From CAKZLS01 sp963701445 (lineage in GTDB: Bacteria > Pseudomonadota > Alphaproteobacteria > Rhodospirillales > Defluviicoccaceae), in the NCBI GenBank assembly GCA_963701445.1, contig CAVPAM010000002.1:62001-126000 (forward strand): DNA of 64,000 nucleotides, given 5' to 3'. The position numbers and the translations under genes are program-made. Positions 17,324 through 26,177 of the stretch are shown piece by piece. The notes beneath the pieces were generated by a model that had not been told where the DNA came from, did no database searches, and worked only from the letters and a program-made list of their open reading frames with translations. Numbering within the stretch: position 1 is the stretch's first letter; each line of letters starts with the position of its first letter.

Positions 17324-18891
17324 CAGGCGTCTCCCCCCCGTCCCTCTTCCGCCTCCACGTGGCGAGGAAACACCGGTTCGGGTTTCGGAAGCGCGGTTCC
17401 GGGGATAAGCGCATGCTCGGGACCGAGAAATGCGAAGGTGCGCTGCTCTGGCCCGACCGACAGTTGATCGAGCATCCGCCCCGCCGACTCGGGAACAACC
17501 GGCAGCATCAGAATGCCCAGATGGCGGATCGCCTCGCTCAACACATACAGAACCGTCCGCATGCGTGCCGGATCGGTTTTTCGCAATGTCCACGGCGCCT
17601 GCCGGTCCACATAGCCATTGGCGGCCCGAACCAGCGTCCAGATCCTGTCCAGCGCCTCGTGAAACGCCTGAACGTCCATGGACGCGCGCACCTCGCCGAG
17701 CAGGTTCTCGCAGGATCGCAATAAAACTATGTCGTCTTCGCTGTATGGATCCGGCGCCGGTACCGAACCTTCACAGTTCTTCGCGACCATGGACAGAACC
17801 CGTTGCGCCAGATTGCCAAGATCGTTGGCGAGTTCGCCGTTGATGCGCCCGATGGCGGCCTGATGCGAAAAATCCCCGTCGTTGCCGAACGGCACCTCCC
17901 TCAGCAACAGATAACGCACCTGGTCGCGGCCATAGGTCTCAACAAGTTCGATAGGATCGATGGCGTTGCCGAGAGACTTGGAAATCTTCTGCCCCTCGAT
18001 GGTCCACCAGCCATGGGCAAAAACCCGTTTCGGCGGTTCGAGACCGGCCGCCATGAGGAATGCCGGCCAGTACACGGCATGAAAGCGCAGGATATCTTTT
18101 CCGACCATATGCAGATCCGCCGGCCAGTACGTCGGGAACTCGCCGGTTTCCGTTTCAGGGAAACCGATGGCGGTTATGTAGTTGGTCAGAGCATCCAGCC
18201 ATACGTACATGACATGGTCTGGATCACCAGGGACAGGGATACCCCATTTGAAGGTGGTTCGCGATATGGAGAGATCCTGAAGGCCGCCCTTGACGAAGCT
18301 GATCACTTCGTTGCGCCTCGTTCTGGGCAGGATGAACCCGGGGTTTTCGTCGTATAAAGCGAGCAGCCGGTCCTGCCACGCCGAAAGACGGAAGAAATAG
18401 CTGGGCTCCTCCACCCACTCCACCGGCGCGCCGCTCGGCGCCAGCTTCTCTCCCCCGGGTCCCGCCTCCAACTCGCTCTCGGTATAAAAGGCTTCGTCGC
18501 GGACGGCATACCAGCCGGCGTAGCCGCCGAGGTAAATTTCATCGCGTTCCGCCAACCGCCGCCACAAGGCCCTACACGCGCGGTTATGGCGCTCCTCGGT
18601 GGTGCGGATGAAGTCGTCGTTAGAGAAATTCATGATCCGCAGGAGATCGCGAAAGTTCCGCGAAACGGTGTCGGTGAACTCTCTGGGGCCGATACCCGCC
18701 GCCGCCGCGGCCTTGTCCACCTTTTGACCGTGTTCGTCGGTGCCCGTCAGAAACTTGACGTCATAGCCATCCAGCCGCTTGAACCGGGCGAGAACGTCGC
18801 AGGCCAGCGTGGTGTAGGTATGGCCGATGTGGGGCGAATCGTTTACGTAATAGATGGGCGTGGTGACATAGTATGACGGACGCCCGGACAT
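17323..18891 (-). CDS. metG: Methionyl-tRNA synthetase
   Basis: A 522-residue class I aminoacyl-tRNA synthetase. HIGH lies at residues 21-24 and the second ATP-binding motif reads KISKS. The short form fits the MetG type without the C-terminal EMAP-like dimerisation domain. It lies between holB and tatD, with the tatD start overlapping its stop by one base. The start at 18891 begins the conserved YYVTTPIYYVND strand. Confidence 0.95.
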   Translation of the reverse strand: MSGRPSYYVTTPIYYVNDSPHIGHTYTTLACDVLARFKRLDGYDVKFLTGTDEHGQKVDKAAAAAGIGPREFTDTVSRNFRDLLRIMNFSNDDFIRTTEERHNRACRALWRRLAERDEIYLGGYAGWYAVRDEAFYTESELEAGPGGEKLAPSGAPVEWVEEPSYFFRLSAWQDRLLALYDENPGFILPRTRRNEVISFVKGGLQDLSISRTTFKWGIPVPGDPDHVMYVWLDALTNYITAIGFPETETGEFPTYWPADLHMVGKDILRFHAVYWPAFLMAAGLEPPKRVFAHGWWTIEGQKISKSLGNAIDPIELVETYGRDQVRYLLLREVPFGNDGDFSHQAAIGRINGELANDLGNLAQRVLSMVAKNCEGSVPAPDPYSEDDIVLLRSCENLLGEVRASMDVQAFHEALDRIWTLVRAANGYVDRQAPWTLRKTDPARMRTVLYVLSEAIRHLGILMLPVVPESAGRMLDQLSVGPEQRTFAFLGPEHALIPGTALPKPEPVFPRHVEAEEGRGGDA

Positions 18892-18929
18892 GGCGGGGGT
18901 TCCTCGTGGGGAAATGACAACGGTCGCGA

Positions 18930-20090
18930 TCAGCGCGACCCGGATCGAGAGGCGTCGGCCAGATCGAGGAACAGGGTCAGCAAGATCTGCTTGCGATCCA
19001 TGTTCGCGCTCTCGACCCGGGCCAGGAGCCCATTGGTCTTTTCCCACACCTCCAGCCAGCGATCAAGGGGAGCGGCGGGCGCGATGCGGCGCAACAGCGC
19101 GCGCTCCTCGGGCAACTCGGCGGCGTTCGCCGGTTCCCCCACCGGTTCGCCGGCCGCCGCGTGGCGGATCAGCCGCCCCAGCCAGCTCCGATAGAGGTCG
19201 GCGACCGTCTTGAACGTTTCACTGGAATCCCCCTTGCCAACGGTATCGCCAAGTCGGTGCAGCGCCACCGTGTCGAGCGCCGGCAGGCTGGTCAGCAGGT
19301 CCATCAGACCCGAATACAGAGCAAGGCCGCCGAGTTCCGCCAGGCTCAGGGCGTGACCGATGCTGCCGCCCGCGAGGTGCGCCAGCCTGTTCGCGTCGGA
19401 GGGTTGGATGTCCGGCTTGTACAGCGTAACCAGATCGGCCATATCGGTGTCACTCAGAGGCGCGAGGGCCAGCTTCCGGCAGCGCGATCGAATGGTCTCC
19501 AGCAGTCGGCCCGGGGCGTGGCTCACCAACAGCAGAACCGCTTTCTTCGGTGGTTCCTCCAGCACCTTCAACACCGCGTTGGCCGCGTGGCGGTTCATTT
19601 CGTCGGCGCAATCGATCACCACCACGCGCCATCCCCCCTCGGCCGGCGTAGTGAACAGAAAGGGACCGATTTCGCGTACGTCCTCGGCTCTGATTTCCGA
19701 GTACAGCTTGCCTTTTTTTGGATCCAACCTCCGTTCGACCGTGAACAGGTCCGAGTGGCCGCCGCTCGCCACCCGCTTGAACAGGGAACTACCCGGATCC
19801 ACGAACAGGCCGTCCGGCGCCGCCGGCGACAGATCCAGGGACCTGCCGAACATATCCGTTTCGGCGGCGGCCGCCCCGCCGTTAAGGACGAACCGGGCGA
19901 AGCGGAAGGCAAGGGTCGCCTTACCGACGCCACGGGGCCCCGTGATCAGCCATGCATGGGCGAGGCGCCCGGTCTCGAACGCGGTTCGCAGTTGCCGTTC
20001 GGCCTCGGCGTGACCGGCGAGCATCCAGTTCACCCGCGGTGGAGGCGGCCAATCGTAGCGCTCCAAACCGTCCGGCATGGACTGGTTCAC
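18930..20090 (-). CDS. holB: DNA polymerase III subunit delta prime
   Basis: A 386-residue AAA+ clamp-loader subunit. The Walker A region reads GPRGVGKAT near residues 51-59. The sensor region is seen in NAVLKVLEEPP, a strong DnaX/HolB signature, followed by SHAPGRLLETIRSRC. It helps load the sliding clamp. The GTG at 20090 overlaps the tmk stop (GTGA); an ATG at 20078 is an alternative. It sits in the common tmk-holB-metG-tatD order. Confidence 0.93.
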   Translation of the reverse strand: MNQSMPDGLERYDWPPPPRVNWMLAGHAEAERQLRTAFETGRLAHAWLITGPRGVGKATLAFRFARFVLNGGAAAAETDMFGRSLDLSPAAPDGLFVDPGSSLFKRVASGGHSDLFTVERRLDPKKGKLYSEIRAEDVREIGPFLFTTPAEGGWRVVVIDCADEMNRHAANAVLKVLEEPPKKAVLLLVSHAPGRLLETIRSRCRKLALAPLSDTDMADLVTLYKPDIQPSDANRLAHLAGGSIGHALSLAELGGLALYSGLMDLLTSLPALDTVALHRLGDTVGKGDSSETFKTVADLYRSWLGRLIRHAAAGEPVGEPANAAELPEERALLRRIAPAAPLDRWLEVWEKTNGLLARVESANMDRKQILLTLFLDLADASRSGSR

Positions 20091-20725
20091 CAGACCGCGC
20101 CCAATCTATCCGCGACCGCGTCGACCACGGAGCGGTGCACGTCCTCGATGGGCCGATCGGCATCGATGACCACGCATCGCCGCGGTTCGAGACGGGCAAT
20201 ATCGAGAAATCCCGCTCGCAAGCGGCGGTGAAACGCGGGATCCATGCGCTCGTACCGGTCTTCTCCCGACGCGTCGGCGCGAACGCCGGCACGACCGAGG
20301 CCCACGTCCACGGGCAGGTCGAAGATCAGCGTCAGATCGGGAGCAAAGGAGCCGACAACGAGACGGTGCAGATCCGATACCACGGCCCGCCCCAACCCGT
20401 GGCCATAGCCCTGATAGGCCATGGTGGAGTCAGCGAAACGGTCGCAGACGACGCACGACCCCTGATCGAGCGCCGGTAGAACGGTGTTGTCAAGATGGTC
20501 TCGGCGTGCCGCGTAGTGCAACAAGGTCTCGGTCATGGGCGACCAGCGTCCGGTACCCCCGGTAACGAGTAGTGCTCGGATTTCCTCCGCGCCGGGGGCG
20601 CCGCCGGGTTCCCGCGTTACCAGCACGCGCCAGCCCGCGGCCTCGAGTCTCCCGGCAAGCAAACGCGCCTGCGTCGATTTGCCGGCGCCCTCCCCGCCTT
20701 CGAGCGTAATGAAGGTTCCGCGCAT
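20087..20725 (-). CDS. tmk: Thymidylate kinase
   Basis: A 212-residue P-loop kinase phosphorylating dTMP. It has FITLEGGEGAGKST (Walker A) at the N-terminus, TREPGG in the middle and the lid/DRx region with DRFADST. I chose ATG 20725 because it precedes the conserved strand and leaves 19 bp after dacA; ATG 20764 would overlap dacA by 20 bp and add 13 poorly conserved residues. Confidence 0.94.
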   Translation of the reverse strand: MRGTFITLEGGEGAGKSTQARLLAGRLEAAGWRVLVTREPGGAPGAEEIRALLVTGGTGRWSPMTETLLHYAARRDHLDNTVLPALDQGSCVVCDRFADSTMAYQGYGHGLGRAVVSDLHRLVVGSFAPDLTLIFDLPVDVGLGRAGVRADASGEDRYERMDPAFHRRLRAGFLDIARLEPRRCVVIDADRPIEDVHRSVVDAVADRLGAVW

Positions 20726-20744
20726 CACCGGCGCGCGCGCGGAT

Positions 20745-21929
20745 TCAGTCCGTCGCGCCGGCAACGAACTGTTTTGCCGCGACCGCGATCTTGCCTAAGA
20801 AACCCATCTCGTCGACAGACGCGCCGGCGGCAAGGGGAACCTCGATGGGGCTGATGTCGGGTACGGTGATCGTGAGCGTGGCGATCGTATCGCCCTCGAC
20901 GATGGGAGCGCGGATCGGACCGTCATAGCCGACCTTGACCTGCATGTCGGCACGCCCCTGGCGGGAGAGGGTCACCTTCAAGCCTTCGGGAAGCACCAGG
21001 GGCACGGTTTTCTCGGTGCCAAGCCAGACTTCGGCCTCGGACACCTGTTCGCCGGGTTCAAATAGCGTGTAAGTGTCGAATTCCCGGAATCCCCACGACA
21101 TGATGCGCTCGGACTCCTCGACACGCGATTTCATACTGGGAAGACCGTTGAGCACCAGAATCAGACGCCGGTCGCCCTGCTTTGCCGAAGCGGTCAGACC
21201 GTAGCCGGCTTCGTTCGTGTGTCCGGTCTTGAGACCGTCGGCGCCCATATCCTTGTACAGCAGCGGATTGCGATTTCCCTGGCGAATACCATTGTGGGTA
21301 AATTCTCTCTCCGCGTAATAGTGATAGTATTCTGGAGAATCCTTGATGGTTCGGTATGCCAGCGTTGCCAGATCCCGGGCGGTCGTCATGTGCCGGGGGT
21401 CCGGCAATCCGGTGGCGTTGGTGAACGTGGTGCTGAGAAGGCCAATTTCTTTTCCCTTTTTCGTCATCTGTTCGGCGAAGGCCTCTTCGCTCCCCGCCAA
21501 CCCCTCGGCGACGACGATACAGGCGTCGTTGCCCGACTGAACGACGATGCCGCGAATGAGGTCCTCAAGTTTGACGACCTCGCCGGGGTTCAGAAACATC
21601 GTGGAGCCACCGCTGGCGGCACCACCCTTATCCCAGGCATTGGAGCTGACCGTTAACGTATCGTCCAGCTTCAGTTCGCCCTTCTTGAGTCCATCGAAAA
21701 CCATGTAGGTGGTCATCATCTTACTCATGGACGCCGGAGGCATAAGCTGATCGGCGTTCTTCTCAAAAAGCGTGGTCCCGGTCGACACGTCCAGAAGCAA
21801 AGCCTCGCGAGCCTGGGTCTCAAAGGCGTTCGCGGGAGACATGAGACCCACGAAAACCATCAGCCCGACAAGCGAAACGATCCCCGCCGCGCGGCGCGAA
21901 AGCTGAACCATTGACCTACCGCCCGTCAT
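20745..21929 (-). CDS. dacA: D-alanyl-D-alanine carboxypeptidase (DacA family)
   Basis: A 394-residue S11 penicillin-binding protein with a signal peptide ending near ANAFE. Catalytic motifs are SMSK (SxxK), SGN and KTG, and the C-terminal beta domain typical of PBP5/DacC is present (about 300-380). It removes the terminal D-Ala from muropeptides in the periplasm. Two starts are possible, 21929 (AAGG upstream) and 21911. It is the second such enzyme in the window; unlike that at 10437 it lacks SPOR domains. Confidence 0.93.
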   Translation of the reverse strand: MTGGRSMVQLSRRAAGIVSLVGLMVFVGLMSPANAFETQAREALLLDVSTGTTLFEKNADQLMPPASMSKMMTTYMVFDGLKKGELKLDDTLTVSSNAWDKGGAASGGSTMFLNPGEVVKLEDLIRGIVVQSGNDACIVVAEGLAGSEEAFAEQMTKKGKEIGLLSTTFTNATGLPDPRHMTTARDLATLAYRTIKDSPEYYHYYAEREFTHNGIRQGNRNPLLYKDMGADGLKTGHTNEAGYGLTASAKQGDRRLILVLNGLPSMKSRVEESERIMSWGFREFDTYTLFEPGEQVSEAEVWLGTEKTVPLVLPEGLKVTLSRQGRADMQVKVGYDGPIRAPIVEGDTIATLTITVPDISPIEVPLAAGASVDEMGFLGKIAVAAKQFVAGATD

Positions 21930-22036
21930 TTCTTGCGCCTTTTTCCGTTTCCCTACGACCGACTGGCCTAACTATCGGTGAGCGATGGTATAAAGCCCCC
22001 TGTCGAAAAAATGAAGGGTGTCGGGCTCCACCAACC

Positions 22037-22951
22037 TCATTCGCTGACGATACGGGAACTCGGATACCCGGCACGGATCACATCGGCCAGTACCTCGTCG
22101 GCCCGGTCATTCGACGCAAGCGGTCCCAATCGCACCCGGTAGAAGCCGCGGCCCTCCACCTGCAACTCGCGCACCTCCACAGGACCCAGCCCTGACAGCC
22201 GGGAGCGCACGCGATGAGCGTTGCTCGGGTCAGCAAAAGAGCCTGCCTGAATGTAGGTGCGGGTGCGCCGCGCAGCCGACGGCGCGGCTACCGGAGCCAC
22301 CACAACGGCGCGGGCCCTCGGAGCGACTTTGACCGAGGTCAGCTGGTTGCGGTTGAGAGCAGCGACCGCTGGGTTCGGCGTCAACCCGACCTGGGTTGAG
22401 GAATTCGATATGTTCCCTCCGCTCCCTTGTCGGTTGGCCAGGGCCATGCTTTCATCGGCAACGATCTCCACCTTGACGCGGGTGACTCCCTTATTCTGGA
22501 AGTCCAGCACCTGCGCCGCACGGCGCGATACATCGATGATTCGCCCCTTTGCAAACGGTCCGCGGTCGTTGACGCGCAGTTTGACGGTTCGGTTGTTGTC
22601 GAGATTGGTCACCCGGACGACGGATGGCAACGGCAGGGTCCGGTGAGCCGCCGTCATCGCGTCCATGTCATAGGTCTCACCGTTGGCCGTCATCTTGCCG
22701 TGGAATTGGCGGCCGTACCATGAAGCCATTCCCACCTCTTCGTAGTCGAAGTCCTCCTCCGGCTGATACCAGGTCCCATTGATCTGATAGGGCTTGCCCA
22801 CCTTGTACCGTCCCACCGACTTGGAAGCGGAAGGAATGTCTCGCACACCCGTCGCGGCTGTGGGAGCCTGGGTACCGCCGGCGCACCCGGACAGAATTAC
22901 GGCGGTAACGAGCGCTCCCACGCTCAAGGCTCGTTTCATGGTGATTCGCAT
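22037..22951 (-). CDS. rlpA: Septal ring lytic transglycosylase RlpA family protein
   Basis: A 304-residue lipoprotein. The lipobox ILSGC lies about 23 residues in. A double-psi beta-barrel RlpA domain carries GMASWYGRQFHGKMTANGE and RVNDRGPF, and a SPOR domain closes the protein (TYIQAGSFADPSNAHRV onward). In other bacteria RlpA cleaves denuded glycan at the septum. Start options are 22963, 22951 and 22939; 22951 gives a normal lipoprotein signal. It lies just upstream of dacA in the same direction. Confidence 0.9.
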   Translation of the reverse strand: MRITMKRALSVGALVTAVILSGCAGGTQAPTAATGVRDIPSASKSVGRYKVGKPYQINGTWYQPEEDFDYEEVGMASWYGRQFHGKMTANGETYDMDAMTAAHRTLPLPSVVRVTNLDNNRTVKLRVNDRGPFAKGRIIDVSRRAAQVLDFQNKGVTRVKVEIVADESMALANRQGSGGNISNSSTQVGLTPNPAVAALNRNQLTSVKVAPRARAVVVAPVAAPSAARRTRTYIQAGSFADPSNAHRVRSRLSGLGPVEVRELQVEGRGFYRVRLGPLASNDRADEVLADVIRAGYPSSRIVSE

Positions 22952-22992
22952 CGTGTTTCCCATCCCCTTGCCGTTTGAATGCGTAACATCTC

Positions 22993-24228
22993 TCAGTTCC
23001 TCGCCGTCAGGCGCAGACTTTCCAGAAGAGCGATGGTTGGATACCCATCGGCTGGCAAACGCGTGTCTTTCTGGAACGCCCTGATGGCTCCTCGTGTTTT
23101 GGGGCCAACGATACCGTCCGCTTCGCCCACATCGAACCCATTGCTGGCGAGCAGCGACTGGATCTCCTTGACCTGCCGCGTGGTCAACGGCTCTTCTCGC
23201 GCCGGCGGCGGCGTCACGAACCCCCCTTCCCCGGCCAGACGGTCCGACAGATGACCGACGGCGATTGCGTACTGAATGGACTGGTTCCATTGCATGATGG
23301 CGCGAAAATTCGGGTAGACCATCAAGGCGGGCGCGCCGTACACGCCTCCCGGCAGGATGATCGAAACCTCGGTGGAGGGATCCGGCAAAGGGCGTCCCCG
23401 CGGGTCGCGGACACCGAGCGCTGCCCACTCCGACACCGGCTTTGTGATATCCAGCTCCGCCAGCGAATAGTCGAACCCGGGCGGCAATAGCACTTCGCGC
23501 CCCCAGGTCTGGTTGGCTCGCCACCCCGCCGATTTCAAATAATTTGCCGCCGAACCGAATACGTCGGGCAGGCTCTCCCACAAATCGCGACGGCCGTTGC
23601 CGTCGAAATCGACGGCGTACCGGGCATAGGTGGTTGGCATGAACTGCGGCTGTCCCATCGCTCCCGCCCAAGAACTCGTGGCATCAATGCGGATGTCCCC
23701 CTGGTCCATGATTTTCAAGAGAGCCAGAAGCTCCTTCCGGAAAAACGCGCTGCGTCGGGCATCGTAGGCCAGCGTGGTCAGCGCAGAGACGGCATCAAAG
23801 CTTCCCGTGTTGTCGCCGTAGCTGCTTTCCAGACCCCACAGGGCCACGAGAAAACGCGGCTGCACGCCGTAGTGGCGGGCGACGAGGGTCAAAAGCGGGC
23901 CGTTCGCCGCCAACTCCCGCTGGCCGCGGCGAACGGCTTCGGGAGTGACTCTCTTGTTCAGGTAGTTCCAGAATGTTCGCGTGAACTCCGGCTGCTCGCG
24001 ATCCAGTTCGACGATCCGCTCTATGGGCGCGGCCCGCGCCAGCGCCCTATCCAGGGTTCCCTCACTGATACCGGCCGCCAGCGCTTCGCTTCTGAGTTCG
24101 GCAACCCACCGCTGAAAATCAGTGGCCGCACTCAGCCCCTGTGGTGTCCCCAATACCGTCAGCATCACCGCCAGTATCAAAACCGGCACGGCGATCCCAT
24201 GGACATGCGGCACCCGTATCTTCAGCAC
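22993..24228 (-). CDS. Lytic murein transglycosylase (MltB family)
   Basis: A 411-residue periplasmic enzyme. After a signal peptide ending near GLSA comes an MltB-like domain with ALWGLESSYGDNTG, which contains the catalytic Glu, and GAMGQPQFMPTTY. A C-terminal peptidoglycan-binding domain runs from about 345 (VKEIQSLLASNGFDVGEADG). It cuts glycan to 1,6-anhydro-MurNAc products. The likely start is the GTG at 24228, preceded by AAGGG, since it opens a good signal peptide; ATG 24327 adds a non-conserved stretch. It ends 41 bp before rlpA. Confidence 0.88.
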   Translation of the reverse strand: MLKIRVPHVHGIAVPVLILAVMLTVLGTPQGLSAATDFQRWVAELRSEALAAGISEGTLDRALARAAPIERIVELDREQPEFTRTFWNYLNKRVTPEAVRRGQRELAANGPLLTLVARHYGVQPRFLVALWGLESSYGDNTGSFDAVSALTTLAYDARRSAFFRKELLALLKIMDQGDIRIDATSSWAGAMGQPQFMPTTYARYAVDFDGNGRRDLWESLPDVFGSAANYLKSAGWRANQTWGREVLLPPGFDYSLAELDITKPVSEWAALGVRDPRGRPLPDPSTEVSIILPGGVYGAPALMVYPNFRAIMQWNQSIQYAIAVGHLSDRLAGEGGFVTPPPAREEPLTTRQVKEIQSLLASNGFDVGEADGIVGPKTRGAIRAFQKDTRLPADGYPTIALLESLRLTARN

Positions 24229-24506
24229 GGTCAAACCCTTGGTACACGAGACGTCGGTAACGTCATTGATTCTTTGTTTGCCATAAAGACGAATCGCCGG
24301 CAACGGCAAATGCCTATCCTTGCTCATCACTTGGAATCCGTAACCTAGTAATACGTATACTGAACAAGGCATCGGATGGTTACAATCATTGTTATATCTC
24401 GCGTTTCTCGGCCGTCAGGAAACGCCTCGAAACGGGGCGCTAGGCGCGGACAAGGAGCGAATCACCCTCTTCAACGCCTGCGTGGGCCATCACGATAATT
24501 CTGGTT

Positions 24507-25190
24507 TCAGCTGACCGTGGTCGTCCCCGACGTTTCCAGCAGCGCAAACCGCACCGGCAGGATTTCTCTCGTCCGAATCCGGCCATCGGGGTTTTTTTCC
24601 ACCAGCAGGAGCGACTGGGAGTCCGGCATTCCGGTGGGGACGATCATCCGTCCGCCAGCCTTGAGTTGGGTGATCAAGACGCCGGGGATCAATTCCGACG
24701 CCGCGCACACCAGGATCTTGTCGAAGGGCGCGTTCTGTGGCCACCCGTATTCGCCATTGCCGACCCGCCCTTCGATATTGGCGTAGCCCAATGGCTTCAG
24801 CCGTTCCAATGCCTGTTCCGCAAGTTCCTCGACGATTTCCACGGTGAAGACCTTGGCGGCGAGTTCGGCCATGATGGCGGCATGGTAGCCGAGGCCGGTT
24901 CCCACCTCTAGAACCACGTCGGTGGGCTGGATCTGGAGGAGATCCGTCATCAGGGCGATGATGAACGGCTGCGACATGGTTTTTTCGAAGCCGATGGGCA
25001 ACGGATGATCAGCGTAGGCGTACGGCATCAACTCCGCGGGAACGAACGCGTGGCGCGGAACCTTCGCCATCGCCGCCAGGACACGTTCGTCGAGCCCGTC
25101 CTTGCCGATTTGTTCGCGCGCGAAAAACGCGTGCGCGATGATGACGTCGATCATCTGCCGCCGAAGGGAGGCCTGGGAGTCACCGGTCAT
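24507..25190 (-). CDS. pcm: Protein-L-isoaspartate O-methyltransferase
   Basis: A 227-residue SAM-dependent methyltransferase that starts repair of isoaspartyl residues. Motif I is VLEVGTGLGYHAA, preceded by the substrate-binding MSQPFIIALM; VPTGMPDSQSL lies near the C-terminus. The canonical pre-motif Ser/Pro loop reads ADHPLPIGFEKTMSQP. Start 25190 has GAGG upstream; an ATG at 25238 is possible. It appears monocistronic. Confidence 0.92.
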   Translation of the reverse strand: MTGDSQASLRRQMIDVIIAHAFFAREQIGKDGLDERVLAAMAKVPRHAFVPAELMPYAYADHPLPIGFEKTMSQPFIIALMTDLLQIQPTDVVLEVGTGLGYHAAIMAELAAKVFTVEIVEELAEQALERLKPLGYANIEGRVGNGEYGWPQNAPFDKILVCAASELIPGVLITQLKAGGRMIVPTGMPDSQSLLLVEKNPDGRIRTREILPVRFALLETSGTTTVS

Positions 25191-25514
25191 GGCCGTGACC
25201 TCGGATCGAGAGAATACCAGCTTTGTCGCTCGACGCATTTTACGGCATTTGACCGGCAAATCACATAAGTCTGTTCCGCGCGAGGCGCGTCCTCGGCCCG
25301 GGTTTAGACCACCGTCGACCGCCCGCGAGCGTGGATCCTTGGCCAAACGCTAATCAAAGGGGACGGTGGCAAGGCGAGTTGCATGCGGTTCAATCCGGCG
25401 CCGCCGAACCACTTAACACGCCCCCCCGGCGCGCGCCGATCTTCGAGGTCGCGGCGCCTTGGCGCTTGCGGGACCGGCGCGAATGGGCCAAAACTCCCGC
25501 CATTCCCCGCGCGG
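25191..25514. other. Intergenic region between pcm and tRNA-Ser
   Basis: A 324-bp stretch, part of which could encode an alternative pcm N-terminus. I see no other gene and no clear promoter motif, although the tRNA and pcm promoters should lie here. Confidence 0.5.
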
Positions 25515-25604
25515 GGATGGGTGGCCGAGCGGTTGAAGGCACCGGTCTTGAAAACCGGCAGGCCCGCAAGGGTCTCGTGGGTTCGAATCCCACCCCATCC
25601 GCCA
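25515..25604 (+). tRNA. tRNA-Ser (anticodon TGA)
   Basis: A 90-nt class II tRNA with a long variable arm. The 7-bp acceptor stem pairs GGATGGG (25515-25521) with CCCATCC (25594-25600); the discriminator is G25601 and the CCA end is encoded (25602-25604). The anticodon loop CTTGAAA has anticodon TGA at 25549-25551, and the T arm contains GTTCGAATCC. It reads serine UCA-type codons. Confidence 0.97.
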
Positions 25605-25719
25605 AGTCGGGAACTCCCCGAGCCCCGCCCGAGAATCGGTCCCGCGCGTAAACTGCTTGATTGGCGGTCCGGGTGGCCGCACACTGATCGGCTGTTTTTT
25701 GCCTAGGCGGGACGGGACG

Positions 25720-26172
25720 ATGGCTTCAAATCCCCTATCCGAGAATGAGCGGGAAGAGGCCGCGCATCGCTGGGCGTGGGAGGAAGAACTCTGTGTGGGC
25801 ATCCCCACCATCGATGCCGATCATCGCGATCTGGCGCAGCGCTACAACGGCCTGGTCCACGCCCTGCTCCACTGCGGCGATCCGACGGTGTTCGAGAAAT
25901 GCTTTCGCAGTCTGATCAGCCAGGTTCGCCGGCATTTCGCATACGAACAGCGGCTGATGATCGATCTCGACTACAAGGCCCAGGAGTCCCACGCGGCCGA
26001 ACACGGTAAACTCCTGAAGGAGGCGGAAGAACTGACCCAGCGCGTGACCACGGGGGTCGAGAAATACGATTGCGCCGTCCTCGCGGAATACGTCAAATAC
26101 TGGCTGATCGAACACATCGTCCACGAGGACCGGGAACTCGCCCGTTTCCTCCACGAGCGCCGGGCCAAGTGA
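25720..26172 (+). CDS. Hemerythrin family protein
   Basis: A 150-residue four-helix protein with the diiron-binding pattern of bacteriohemerythrins. IDADHRDL, HFAYEQRLM, HAAEH and HIVHEDREL supply the His, Glu and Asp ligands. It probably binds O2 or another small ligand in the cytoplasm, for sensing, storage or iron handling. The ATG at 25720 follows GGCGGGACGGG. It ends 5 bp before the acyl-CoA synthetase start, so they may be cotranscribed. Confidence 0.88.
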   Translation: MASNPLSENEREEAAHRWAWEEELCVGIPTIDADHRDLAQRYNGLVHALLHCGDPTVFEKCFRSLISQVRRHFAYEQRLMIDLDYKAQESHAAEHGKLLKEAEELTQRVTTGVEKYDCAVLAEYVKYWLIEHIVHEDRELARFLHERRAK

Positions 26173-26177
26173 GCGGC

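Noticed and set aside
19161..20231. Plus-strand open frame of 356 codons over holB and tmk
   Set aside because: Antisense to holB and tmk, both of which show clear motifs.
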